NCBI RefSeq assembly: GCF_030867095.1
Contig: NC_081835.1
Coordinates: 14,640,501-14,704,500, forward strand
Direction: 5' to 3'
DNA from: Alligator mississippiensis
Taxonomy: Eukaryota > Chordata > Crocodylia > Alligatoridae
DNA length: 64,000 nucleotides
The stretch's first letter is position 1. Each line of letters opens with the position of its first letter. The notes beneath the pieces were generated by a model, which saw nothing but the letters and a program-made list of their open reading frames with translations, did no database searches and was not told the origin of the DNA. Both the position numbers and the translations under genes were made by a program. Shown here piece by piece: positions 1-12,130 of the stretch.

Positions 1-834
1 AAGATCCAGATATTGAGCATGTCAAGGGAAAAGCCAAAATACATAACACAGGAGGACTCTACTACATCCTCCAGCATTTTTACTTTGTTCAAGCTGGCAC
101 CAGAAAGGTCCCAAAAGGTTTGCATTAGCTCTGCTCTGTGAGCCAAGGGGCTAAACTCATTCCAGGGATGAGCTCTATTGATCTAAGTTCTCCAGGTACT
201 ACCATGACAGATCACATAGACAGAAAGACAGATACCTGAGGATGCATTTGGCACACGGCCTGGAATTCTCTCAACATCGTTCTTCAAGTCGCCTTTATAC
301 CCTTCCTCGGGTGTCTCCAAACTTTTCTAGCCAAGTTTTCTGGTCTTGACTGGCTTTATGGAGAAACTGAGTCAGAGAAGCTTCGTTGTCTCCCCGGGGC
401 TACCCTGATTACCCCGTTACACAAAGCTGAAGATGAACCATACCAAGCTGAGAAACTCTCCCTGGGTTTTTTTCCCTTTTTCCCTGCGTTTTTTTCTAAG
501 AAGCCACTTTGTGTCATTGGCCTCTGAAGGCCATGGACCCCAGAAAGGTCTTCCGTGTGGGAAAGGGAAGAAGGTAGAAAGACGGAGGATGAAACAAAAG
601 CCACCCACCCCCCTTTGAACTCGGCAGTCTGGGGATTCCTACATCCAGTCTGACTCTTCCAACAGAATCAGCATTCACACTAAAATGATGACAGCTCATT
701 TCATGAACAGCAAAGAAGTCTGGGGCCAGGATACACCCTCAAAGCAAACCATGAATAATTTGTTTCCTTCTCTGAAAACTATAGGACAAAAATATTGTCC
801 CTTTTTACATAGCTCTTGCTGGATTCCATAGGCT

Positions 835-993
835 TCACTTTGTTCTTGCTAGTACAGTGGCTAGCATATGGGCAAACTTTGAAGTTTCATCTGTGGTCAT
901 TTTCATTTGCACTTTTTTGGCATCCTGACTTAAGCTTATGCCATCTGCAAAGTCATCTTCTTCCAGGTATTGTTCTAGTAGGTCTCCAAGGAG
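835..993 (-). CDS. Possible terminal coding exon of an unidentified gene or retrocopy fragment
   Basis: After an acceptor-like ctttaatttatcacag, the minus strand stays open for 52 codons and ends in TGA at 835-837. The peptide starts LLGDLLEQYLEEDDFADGIS and ends LATVLARTK. It has the mixed acidic/leucine composition of a folded protein rather than translated repeat. I do not recognise it, and it does not match the recalled sequence of RAD18, the expected next gene on this side. A dispersed repeat lies just upstream (about 1048-1083), and no further exon was found. It could be a last exon, a pseudogene fragment or chance. Confidence 0.25.
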   Translation of the reverse strand, partial: LLGDLLEQYLEEDDFADGISLSQDAKKVQMKMTTDETSKFAHMLATVLARTK

Positions 994-1330
994 CTGTGAT
1001 AAATTAAAGAGGGTATTTAGCAAGAGCAAGGAAGCTAGTTGTCTGTAAGTCAGTGGTTCTTAACCTTTTTAGACCCAAGGCACCCTCCTTAGACTCAAAG
1101 AACCACTCAGTTCCATGACAGCAGAGGAAGTCTGGAACATCTCCATGGCAATTCCTTGCTTAGTTTGCCCATGGTCAGCACTTAAACATGAATATCTTAT
1201 ATTTATAGCCTTTTCAAATCACAGCAAAGCAGAGGGTGGGTCATTTTAGACTGAAGCCTTGTTTGTAATGAGACAGAACTAGTCACCTTTAAAGTGATTA
1301 TTTTCATCTGAACTTCCATTAAAACATATT

Positions 1331-1331
1331 T

Positions 1332-1376
<45 letters not shown>
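1331..1376. repeat. Compound (TA)n(GA)n microsatellite
   Basis: Alternating TA units run to about 1348 and switch directly to uninterrupted GA units ending at 1376. Confidence 0.95.
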
Positions 1377-1377
<1 letters not shown>

Positions 1378-4300
1378 GCCCACTGAGCAAAATTTATTCT
1401 GCTTTGAGCTACTCTAACAGCTCCTTAAGCTGCAAATTGCTGAGATGAAAGGTCACATCACTTGGCCTAACCAAGGTAATGAAGCACACTTGGTCTTGAG
1501 TTACTGGTCTAATATTCCTCCCAATCAAGGCACTGCAAGATTTGTCAGCAGACTGGGGGGATAAATGGCCAACCTGGACTGGCGTCACCTAGAATTCCTG
1601 GATGTCAGGGACATTCAACTAGAAATCAATCATCATTTGCTGAGAGTGCAGACATTTGACCCCAGAAAAATTCTTTTTGGCTGAATTCATTTACTAAATA
1701 TCATGGGTATACTTCTGAAGCCTGGATCATTCAAAGCAGATTTAGCAATCCAAGAAGAAATAATAATATGGATTCCAAGCGGGCCTTCATCTTGGAATCA
1801 GTGGTTAATTGCATTAGGTTCCTTGGAAATAACTCCTGTGGATAAAAAAGATGCATGTAAAAAACAGGTCAGAAGTAGTTAACCATACTTAGGAATGGGC
1901 CTGTAAGCTACAGGCTAAGCTAAGACTGTAAGCTACCCTGTAGGTTAGAGTATATATAATACAGGGCATCCCATTTTAGCAGCCTTTAAAACTGAACATA
2001 CAGGGCAGCTGCATAAGCCCTTACAAAGCACGTGTGCAAAGTTGGGAGGCTGAGGCCTTTGCCAGCGCAGTCCCAGTAAATGCCCTCATGTGCGTTGCTG
2101 GTGACCCTGGAGCCTAGGATGCTGTGCTCAAAGCCAAGCGTGGTGCCTCTGTGGGGTCTGGGAGAGTCCACAGAGCACTGTGCTGCTGGTCTCAGGTGCT
2201 GATGCACCTCTTAATAAAGGAAAACAAGATGGAGCCATAATACTACTGTACCCGTTATCCATCCCTGTGCATGCCCAGGTAAATGGCTCAGCAGAGGCCC
2301 CTGAAATGAGGGGCACTGCTCACAACATTCAGCTTGGGTCCTTCCATCTTGGTCATTCTCTTCCTTCGGGTCACACCTCATCCCCTTTCTGCAAGCTTGT
2401 GTCCATACAGCTGCATGATCCTCCCTCCAGGAAATGGCTGAAGGAGCAACAATTATGCAGCCTTCCCAAACCTGAATCCCAGTGCAGTTTCTGAACCCTG
2501 TAAGGTGCCAGTTTTGACTCTTTACAATGGCTCAATTGCTTTTGTCCATCCCACCCACCTGATCGGAGAGAGGCCTTACTTACCTTTGGATGTTCTTTTG
2601 TGCCCCCGCAGTTTTAGGCCTGCAAATAATAGCGGGTGAAAAGAAAGCACAGAGGTACCCAACTCCCTGACTTACAGGGCCTCAATGCATGAACTACAGG
2701 CACAAAAAGGAAGCAAAGGTTGTACACACAGGGCCTAATCCTTTCATTGTCTGCCTAAGAGCAGATGAAGACTTTGCCTGCACAAGTGCAAGGGAAGCTC
2801 ACAATGAGCAGAACAGAAAGAAGCACGAAAGGAAACTCGTCCCAACTTGAAGCTGCACCTCCAGTACATCTGAGGCCCTTTCTGCCTACTTGTCCAAAGC
2901 TGACTTTGATAAAAACCCCAGCAAGCTGCAAATGCTTAAGGGAGCCAAACAATAGAATTGCAAATCCAGTTAGCATACGAGGGGCTTGGCCCCTTATCAC
3001 AGCCCGTACAGGCATTGAGAGACAGTTTACACACTGACAACAGAAACGAACACCAGAAAAGAGCTGAGAACTTAGTGCAGCGGGCAATGTCAGATATCCT
3101 CCTGTGCTCATTATGGCTTTAATATCCACTTCGATGACTCAAGTTAATCCTTTAAAAGCAAGTAACTAGCCAATCCCCAAGGCTTCAGCACCTGATTACA
3201 ATCTGCAGCTTTTAGAGGGAGCTGAATGGGCTTTTATTTTGTATCTTCAGTTTGCACAGTTCCTTAAGCTGCTTTCTCTTTCTTTTCGAAAACAAAATCT
3301 CTCTTTCTTGTCCTCTTGGCGCAACAGGGGACCACAAATCATCTTTGTTTCAAGCTCATTTTGGTGTTCGCTTTTGTTTGACATCTCTCACATTGCAGAC
3401 ACGTGCTGTCTTCTTGGGGTCCAGGTGACAGAGAGATTTTGCAGGGCAACTGTGAATGTTAAAAAGTTGCACCACCAATGACGCCGAGAAACCAAGCGCC
3501 CGATGAGACCATCAGAAAGCACCTGAGACAACACTCCTCTGTCTCATTGGGGGCTGACATTGCCCGGGAGCTTGCAGGCCTTCTGGAGATGGATCAGCTA
3601 GTCCAGGGAGCACTTGTGTGGTGACATGGGGAAGTACAGGCCATGTTAGTCTGGAAGCTGTAAACCCAGGTCCTCACTAAAGACCCACCCTATTCCCAGT
3701 GACATTTATCACAAGGTACAGAAGAGATTTCTGCTGTTCAGCCATTCAGGAAGTGGCGCATTAGCAGGCCGGTTATGACTGCCAGGGAAGGAGGTGTCAG
3801 ATTAAAAACTGCAAACAGAAACTGGTTTCAATAAGCAAGGAATTTTAAAAAATAATGATTATTATTATTATTATAGTTTGTGCACAAACAATTTACATTT
3901 CCTCAAATCATGTGTTCAGCAAGGCAGCAAGCTCTGGGATGGCTCCACACCTTAGCACGGCTCCACACCCCTACGCCTCAGATCCAACTCCAGCCACAGA
4001 GCTAGGGTGGAAACGCAACGTAAGGAGACTTTGTGCCGGAAAGGAAAATGCCAACAGGAGGCCAGGCTGAAAATGTGATCATAAAATGCAGTTACTGGAA
4101 GACAAGAGAGAAGAAGCAGGTCTGATGTTTGTGGAGATGGGGGAAGAGGCAGAAGTAGGTGCAGAAGATGCTGATCTCACACTGCAGCAGAAGGCAAGTG
4201 GAGGCCGCAGTAGGTGGAATAAGGTGGGAATCAGCATGGACCAGTGGTTAGCATCCACCAGAGGTTAATCACAGGGCAGGAAGGAAGATACAGCCAGTAA

Positions 4301-4987
4301 TACGTGGAGCGCAGGGTGCTGAGAGGTGCTATAGGAGCCTGCATGTAGCTACCTGGTGGTACTTACTAAGCTACAGTGGTAGCTTAGCCTGCACTAAGTG
4401 GGCCAACTCTGCATCCCCTCTTACCTCATCTAGTCCATCTGCACATCCCTCGAAGGTGGTGGATCCTGTGGAGGATCTCAGAAACAATGACGGCTCCCTC
4501 GTGATCTCGCTCCACCTGGCACTTCCATGCATGGCTGGCCATAGCCTTGCCCAAAAGGCAGAAGAAATAGTGACAGCAGTGACCTTCTGGGCAGGAGAAA
4601 GGGAGGTGCGGGTGTGGAAAGACAGGTGCTCATGCCAACAGTATGTGAGAAGGGGCAGCCGTTTGATGTGAAGCTGTGTGAACCCCAGCTGTAAGGTACT
4701 GTAAGACCTCTGGGGAAGATCTTGTGGCAGGACTGTCCTCCTAGTCCTCTGTGCTCAGGCCATTTCTCTACCTCGCTCCTTTGGCTCCAGGTACGATGCA
4801 CAGTAGCAGCTTCTGCAGTACCAACTGTTTGAATGTACAGCTGCCTAAACAGGAGGGGTTGGGCAGGTCTGGTGGGGTTAGAGAGCCTGCAGCCAGTTGC
4901 TGGAGAGTCCTGTCCCCCCTCTGCCCAGAGAGAGCGAGTGGTAACCATCTCTTCCTGCACACTGTTGGTTTGGGGCAAACCAGGACT

Positions 4988-5707
4988 TACCGTATCTAGA
5001 CAAGGGTTTTTCCCCCATCTAACACTGGGGGAAAGCCCCTTATCTTACAATTGAGTATATGGCAGCATCAGGCAGGCAGCAGTGCCTGCGCCTCCCAGCC
5101 CTGCCACCTCTGTACCCCCACCACTCCTCCCCTGCAGCCCCGTCTCCTTCCCCTGTATCATTTCTCCCTCCCTCCCTTACTTTTGCTCTGGTGCTGGCAG
5201 GCTCTATCTCCACTGCAGCCTGGTACCCGAAGCACAGAGCAGCGAGCACCGCTGCTACAGAGCGGGGTGGGTACCATGCTCAGTGCCCCAGGCTGCAAGG
5301 GGGACAGAGCAAAGGTAAGGGGCAGGTGGAGGGGCAGGCTAGGGCAGGAAAGGAGGAAGGGGGATAGGGGACTCGAGACTGCAGGGGCCAAAGTGTGCAG
5401 AGTGGATAAGGGAGGTGGAAGCCTAAGGCTGTGGGGGGCAGGCACAAGGGGGTTTTGTGGGGGCTGCATGCCTCCCCCACTCTCCCCCCTCATCGCCTGC
5501 CCTACCATGTAGTCCCCCATTGGCTCCCCCCCACCCCATCACCCCATCACTTGCAGTGGGGAAGGGGGGGGGGGGTGAATTAAGACAATTAGATTCTATC
5601 CATAGAAAATTAAAATAAATGTATACATTTTCCATGAATAAAATCTAATTAGTGGGGGGGGTCATCTTAAAATTCAGGGTCATCTTATATTCAGGGTAAA
5701 TACAGTA
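4988..5707. mobile_element. Non-autonomous DNA transposon with GTAT-type inverted ends
   Basis: The left end reads taccgtatctag. The right end, reverse-complemented, reads tactgtatttaccctg followed by aatataagatgaccc. This terminal pattern is familiar from old vertebrate DNA transposons. Diverged inverted ends flank a GC-rich interior with homopolymer C and G runs. Frames of up to 153 codons inside it resemble no known protein. It is about 720 bp long with no transposase recognised. Confidence 0.55.
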
Positions 5708-5724
5708 GATCTGGAAGGACTGGA

Positions 5725-5780
5725 GGCAAGCAGGCACAGCCGTATCACAGGCCTGGGGCAAGCAGGCAGAGCCGTATCAC
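5725..5780. repeat. Local 32-bp tandem duplication
   Basis: A unit beginning ggcaagcaggcacagccgta at 5725 is repeated from 5757 with one base change over the 24 bases of the second copy. It abuts the right end of the DNA transposon. Confidence 0.8.
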
Positions 5781-8188
5781 CATGCCTGCTCCTACAGCGA
5801 TAACTATTATATATGTAATCAGCTTTATAAAGAAAAGCCAGTCTGCTCTTTAAATGCTCCACTGCCAAAGCAGTTCTTTGCATTTCATGAGAAATACTAA
5901 TCTAATACTCATACACAAGCTAATGTTAATGCCCTAAACTGCTTAAATGGGTTTATGGAGTGAAGTGTTTCGGGAGGGTGGGGAATGCAGCGATAGGAAA
6001 TCTAGTGCCTGTCAACCCAAAAATATATTAAGAATGAGCCAGGCAGAATGGCTGTGAACTGTCACAGAACAACAGGAAATCACAAAGGGCAACATTTTTC
6101 TCATGTGGCTGACTTCTACTGATTTCGATCAAGTCCATACTGAAGGTTTCCGGTCTGTTAAAAGGTTCAAGCACTCTCTGCACAGTTTACTGGGTCATTA
6201 ATGAGGCAAAATCAGAAAAAGTCAATGGGAGTTTTTGGTCTTAATAGGAGCTAGCCCTAATCAAGATCTAGATGAAATCTTTAAGACTTTGCTCAAACAG
6301 ATAAAGGCCTGAAAGAAGCACTGAGGTTCCTCTGCCCTGAACACAGAATTCACAGGTAGCGAGAGAGAAAAGTCTTAGATCTACTGAAACAATATGTTAA
6401 AGAAATAGAAATGAGCACTTCTCAGAAAGGCTTCTAATACCACCTAATAATAGCCCTTGCAGTCATTCTCTCCCCTGCAGCCATAATTTATCGACCACAA
6501 ACTTCTCAGAACTGGTAGAAGTTTGCCCATATTAAGCCATCTGGAGAGTAACTCTTCCATCAAGAGGAATTAAAAATGTATTATCTCACCAGCTTTCCCT
6601 AAGGATAGGATACAAAAAACTACTCCCTCGCATGCAGCCTATATATCAGAGGGCAACATGTACATCATGCATGATAACAGAAAACATGCATAAAATATTA
6701 CAATTCAAATAAGTGTATTTCCTTAGGGCTACATGAAGGATGCATAGTTGTTTGTCTCAAATACAATTCTCATTGCATCTAATTCACACTTTATTTCATG
6801 CTCCGGTGGGATGCAGAAGGAATGCTCAGCAATGTTATTACAATGAACCAAATGTAAATGAAATGCATCTATGGCCCATCAGGACGTGCTCTGTCACATT
6901 CTTACAAGGCCCAATCGCACATCACCATCCATGCCAAAAATATAATGGAACCTTCCTTGATGGGAGTCATCTTTAATCAAACGCATCTCCTCTACACCGA
7001 GAGTCACAAGAAGTGAAATTGTACTTTGCACAATTGCAGTCTTGGACTTTAAATCTACTGACATATCAATATTGGCTGAATAGCGGAGCAATAAAAAGGT
7101 TCCCCCAGCATTTGCCCCCCCTCAGAATCCATTCAAATTGTGAAGTTATCTGTAGGAGGAAGGATGGTTTTGTGCTCAAGGCAGTGGCTGAGAATGCTAG
7201 GTTCAACATTGCAGATTTCTTCTATGACCTCCTTGGGAAGGACGCATTCTCTCTGTGCATCAGATACGCAGCTGCAAAATTGTAACAACAAGATTGGATT
7301 GGAAATGGGGCTGTAAACTCTTCAGGACAAGAGTTGTCTTTGACAAGCATAGTGCCCTGATCTCCATCTTGGCCTCTGGATCATTTTCATCCCACTAAGC
7401 AAGGGACAGAAATCCAGCATAAACTGGTATAAGTGACTGGAAACCAATTCTCATCTGTAACACAACAGAAGTTCAGTGTATGTAAACTGCTTTCAAAATT
7501 GCTGAAAATGGTTTAAGATAAACCTGGATAGATATAGTGTCAGACTTAGTGGATTTAATTTAAATCGGTTTATTGAACTTCTGTCCCAGATCCCCTCCAG
7601 ATTCAAGTTAACTCACAGCCCACCCCCCCCACCCCCCAGCATCCTGGGGTGCTTTGCAGCTCCTCTGCAACTCCTCCCTTGCAGGGTGGACAGGCTGGCC
7701 TTGGCCTAAGCTGTCTGCTCCAGCTGAGCAGGAAGGCATGGTCTAGCACCCCCTGGCTTCTGGCCTGGGCCACTGCAGGCAGGTGGCTGCATTGCCAGAA
7801 TCAAAAGTGAATGTCTGTTCACTTGCTTATCAGTTCGATCTACGTAGCTGAGACTAACCTGCAAAGATCAAATCGATTCAGCCTCAGACTTTTTGACTGT
7901 CTGTACTTAGCCCTGAAGTTCAACATAAGGTATTTACCCAAGATTTTGCTGGATAAACTCCTATTGCACTCTTGTGCTTGTGCAGTTCAGTATTTATAAC
8001 AACAGGATCCAGTCCTGCTTGTGGTCTCTGGACACTGCTGTAATATTAGTAATAAACAAAAGGAAGCAATAAATAAATTAGTAGAAAGGCAGACAGAAAA
8101 GAGACATATGGTCATTTCCCCAACAGCAGTGTTTATGCTTTGCATGTGTTGAAATCATGACTAATATTTCTGAGAAAAGTTAAGCTGT

Positions 8189-8194
8189 TTTATT
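8189..8194 (-). promoter_or_regulatory. SRGAP3: Candidate distal polyadenylation signal of SRGAP3
   Basis: The minus strand reads AATAAA here, about 3.9 kb after the stop codon. Cleavage would fall near 8165-8175. It was chosen as the last canonical hexamer before repeat-rich intergenic DNA. Another AATAAA at 7569-7574 is possible but sits beside GC-rich repeat-like sequence. Confidence 0.35.
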
Positions 8195-9977
8195 CAACAG
8201 GATGAGTCCACATCCAACCAGTGGCTTGATCTACATGGCATCATCAGCATACATGACAGAGGATCCAATCAGACACTCTAACTGAATGGCATTTTATCAT
8301 ACATTACAGAGACAATATCCATAGGAGGGACTACAATCATTATACAGGGTAGCCAACCAGCAGGTTCCTAAGGTTTTCCAGCATGAACAAAAAACAGCCA
8401 CTCAGAAGCAGATCAGAATCAGAAGGTCTACTGCCATACTGTGAAAACCGCAACACTGCTAGTTAAATAATACAGTCCAGGATTTACAAAAAGAATCTAT
8501 CAGGTATACTTCATTCTAAGGAAGAAAAGTGCACTGTCGTTATCGTTAAAGGGACTGACACATTTACACTTGTTGCTTAGGAGGGTCTGTACAGAAAAAA
8601 TATCAGGGTGGGTGCAATTGCTTTAAATTCAGCACCGATAAATGCATCGCCTCGTCAACAGAAAGACCAACATCACTGAGCCATTGGGGAGATGAGCCAA
8701 AGGAACAGCTACACTGGCAACCACCTACTTTGGGGAGTTTGCAGAAGTAGCTTCAAGAAGCAGAGATTTTATTTTCTGGGAGAGGCAGAGACTAAGCATG
8801 TGTGAGGGAGCTGATTCACAACTTTTGAATTTGCTCTGCACAGCAGAAATCAACTTCTCCATCACAGACTTGGGCCCTCTGTTGATCTCTCCAGATGGTA
8901 AAAGGAGGAATTAAATTTCCTTGCTTGGAAAGGTTTTTACGTGAAGATGACCCTTCCGGATGGGCATTACCAGCTTTTTCTTCAGCCAATTTTGTAGACC
9001 GTAAAATTTCACCATGTGAGTCAACAGCACTGTGAATGCCCTGAGGGCTGCAGTCTTAAAGCATACAGAGAGGTATAAATGATTATCATCATAAAGTATA
9101 TGAGCAGAATTCAGTTACGATGTTTCTACAACACAAGCGTTTTAATTTTGTGCTGAGTTAAACTACAGAAAAATACATTTTAAAAAATGTACAGTAGTCA
9201 CCCCAAACTGCAATTTGAATGCCTTATTAAAAAAGGGTCGTTTTTCTTAACAAAATGTCTCATTTTTGTTTGTTTTCTTACAAAAAAAGGACTTAAAAAG
9301 CAATACACCCGCAGCAGAACATAACTGTACAAAAGAAATCATGATGTGTACAGCTCCAAGTACATTAACTCCAAGCATTTGTTCTGGTGCTCAAAAGGCA
9401 CTTAAAGATTAAAAAAAAAAATCAATAGTATGAAAAAAGAGCAAAAATAAAGGCAATAATTTAATAGAAAAAACACTGGAGTTTGTACCAGATCTTTAAA
9501 AGTAAGGGTGGGGGAAAACAAGCATTGTTTTGCTATCAAGTGATTGTTGGAAGTATTTAAAAAAAGAAAAAAGAAGACTGGCAAAGTGAGTGTTCTCCAG
9601 GAACTAAGTGGAAACAATTACTGGCAATGAATACACAATAATCATGCCAAATGGGATTTTTCCCTCTCCCTAAAAGCACATTTGCTGGTTCATTACTAGA
9701 ACAGACTGACAGACTGTTTGAACATCTGCTGCCCAAAATGACAAAGGCATGGACCTCAGGGTTGGTCTAAGTTTAGGAAAGGGGGGAGGAAAAAAGCATG
9801 AAGAAAAATAAACGTCCATATGAACTAATTGTGGTAATTACAAATATCAACAATGTTAATAGACGAGTACGTAAACACCATTTTCCTCTTATAATATTAT
9901 ATTGAGGAACAATAATAGAATCACTACATACAGTACTTTTTCCCCACACTGTACACCGAAAGGTTAGGTTTGTGTTT

Positions 9978-9988
9978 TTTATTTTATT
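9978..9988 (-). promoter_or_regulatory. SRGAP3: Candidate proximal polyadenylation signals (two overlapping hexamers)
   Basis: Two overlapping AATAAA hexamers on the minus strand lie in an A-rich run about 2.15 kb after the stop codon. They could serve a shorter 3' UTR isoform. An A-rich run can also produce such hexamers by chance. Confidence 0.3.
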
Positions 9989-11672
9989 ATTTTTTACATT
10001 GAGCTATCTACTAAGTGCAAAGATTTGGTGAGTGGCATTGGCTTTCATCTAATATTAGCCTATTTTTGTACAGTTTACATTTTAACAGTTACTTTCCAGC
10101 ATTTAAGCAAGTACAGCAATATATAATAGACTAGAACAGGCAAGAGACAGTTAAGAGAAGAGGCTATGTGGAAGTGAAACATGCTTGTGCATTGGACACA
10201 GAAAAAGAAAGAACAGCTAATCAGTTCCACTGGGTTTCGATTAAGATCCATCTGTATCCAGTTAAGTAAATGTAAACTTTTACTGCACACAAACATAGGG
10301 CTTCCCAGTGTGTCGTATGCACATGGATGAGATATGGATGGGATTCCCAGATGAGAAGTGCAACCATTTTCTACATCAACCTGTTAGTCTTTTCCATCTT
10401 GACCTTCTGTGATAGAAACATTGGATTTTTCTCTTGGAAATTGGAAGATTTCTGCTTTCTGTGGTGGTTCTGAGGTGTCAGACAGAAAGGCCAAATTAAA
10501 AAAAAAAAAAGTCATGTAATACTGAAAGAAGCTGAATGTTAATCCCAACTCCCCTTGGGGCAGAAAGGCATGCCGACTTCTTCTGCTGAAAAACAGCCAT
10601 TGCAGCAGAAGTCAGGGACATCAAGGGGACAAAAAAGGGAAGGAACAGTTGAGACCATTGGCACTGCATCTGGGTGGAGATGGAGTGAGACTTGTCAAGA
10701 TCTGTTTCACACTCAGATCACATATGACCATGTGGAAGTAACCTAAATTAAACCGCAGGTCAACTCTATGAAAACCTGGTCAAGATGCAAAACAAAAATT
10801 ATAAAGGGGAAAAAAAAAACCAGAGTGTCTTGTATTCAGTGATTAGAGAAGTATTTAACTATCAGACAAAGTATCATGCAATTCCCAGTTCTTTCTGCAT
10901 ATTTTTTTTCTAGGTTAAATGCTCAGAGGAAAAACAAAACGTAATTTCTTTTGCGTAAACTCAAACGGCTGTATTCTATAGTACAGTACAGAAAGTGCAA
11001 AAATAGCGCCCCATCAGGTCGGTTACGCGACTGATATGGTCAAATATGGCTCATGCTTTTCATGCAAGAAGACACAATCTGAATCAAGACCCTCATGTAC
11101 TGCTGTGCAACTATAAATAAAGGAATGTTATCTTATCAATGCCTCCTTGCCTGTTTAGTCCCAATTTTTCAAGATATTAGTTTTAAAAAATGTGTGGGAA
11201 AGGGAAATGAAGTATTTCAAAACCGTATAAGTTAACCCTTATTTATGTTCTACCACAGGTTTCTTATTAGTCCTTGTCCATTCTGAGTCTTCGTGACAAT
11301 CCAAGTTTTGTGGTTTTCCATTTGTACACGCACCACTGTGCTATATCACGGCGTAGGTATTTATACTCTGTCTTCCCCTACATACAAAAGTGAAGGAATA
11401 CAATCTGTGATTTGTTCATCTCCACATAATGTATGCCTTGGTGACTGCCCAATAGCCACACCGTTCAAATGAAGGCATCTTAGGAGTGAATTTGGAACAA
11501 ATTCCACCCAGCCCGATGAAAACTATCATCCGCTATATTCCAAGCTCTTGTTTGTAGGCCAACAGTTGAACAAAACCAACATGTCCTCCGTTTTGTTTTA
11601 TATCAACAGCTGCAGAATATAAATTCCAGGCTTGATCTCGTATTGCTTGATGCACAGTTGCTATATACCTCC

Positions 11673-11719
11673 ACGCACACGCGCGCGCGCGCACACACAC
11701 CCACAGACACACACACACA
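11673..11719. repeat. CA/CG alternating dinucleotide tract in the SRGAP3 3' UTR
   Basis: A CA tract with an inner run of GC dinucleotides is followed by more CA units. On the mRNA it reads as GU and GC repeats. Alternating purine-pyrimidine DNA with CG steps is prone to the Z form. Confidence 0.9.
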
Positions 11720-12130
11720 AATAGCCTCAAAAAAATAAAACCAACCGAACACCGCTAGAGAAGTTTCAGAGCAAGTTTCTGAGGTAACGCTACTAAAAAA
11801 AGAAAGAGTTATTGAACTTTTTACACTTTGTATAGGCTTCTACATAGGATCACGTACTCTCCAGTGACAGTAGGCAGAACAGCCATCTTATCCTGCTGTC
11901 CAGGTTCACTGCAATCTTTGTAAATGTTTCTGCATGGACGTGTATATATAATGAAATCATCAGGTCTCGGTACACACACAGGTTTCTCTTCTGAACAGTT
12001 CTCCTCGGAGCATATTTTTTCTTCTCCCTTTCCATTTCAACAAATGGGACTATTCGGAGAGTTGTGGTTTCCCCTTTGAAAATCCAGATGATGACTTTCT
12101 CCCCATAACCAGCATCCCCTTGGTGTGGAG

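Larger units (their letters stand above)
1..8169. other. Intergenic DNA downstream of SRGAP3
   Basis: No convincing multi-exon gene was seen. The stretch holds the exon-like frame at 835-993, a TA/GA microsatellite at 1331-1376, candidate conserved DNA at about 3140-3600, a 720-bp DNA transposon at 4988-5707, a short tandem duplication at 5725-5780, and GC-rich repeat-like DNA at about 7560-7800. In mammals the neighbour on this side is RAD18; none of its exons was recognised. Confidence 0.6.
8170..12130 (-). other. SRGAP3: SRGAP3 3' untranslated region (probable extent)
   Basis: AT-rich sequence without reading frames follows the stop codon. A 3' UTR of about 4 kb suits SRGAP3, whose mammalian transcript has a long 3' UTR. 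Canonical AATAAA hexamers on the minus strand lie at 9978-9983, 9983-9988, 8768-8773 and 8189-8194. The last was chosen as the distal end because sequence below about 8.0 kb becomes repeat-like. The true end is not shown by sequence alone, and shorter isoforms ending near 9.95 kb are possible. A CA/CG dinucleotide tract at 11673-11719 lies within it. Confidence 0.55.

Noticed and set aside
4478..4978. 166-codon minus-strand frame
   Set aside because: It shows no domain, a composition rich in Ser/Pro/Gly from GC-rich DNA, and no splice or promoter context.
5051..5512. 153-codon plus-strand frame plus several overlapping frames on both strands
   Set aside because: It lies within the GC-rich DNA transposon at 4988-5707; multiple overlapping open frames reflect composition, not coding.
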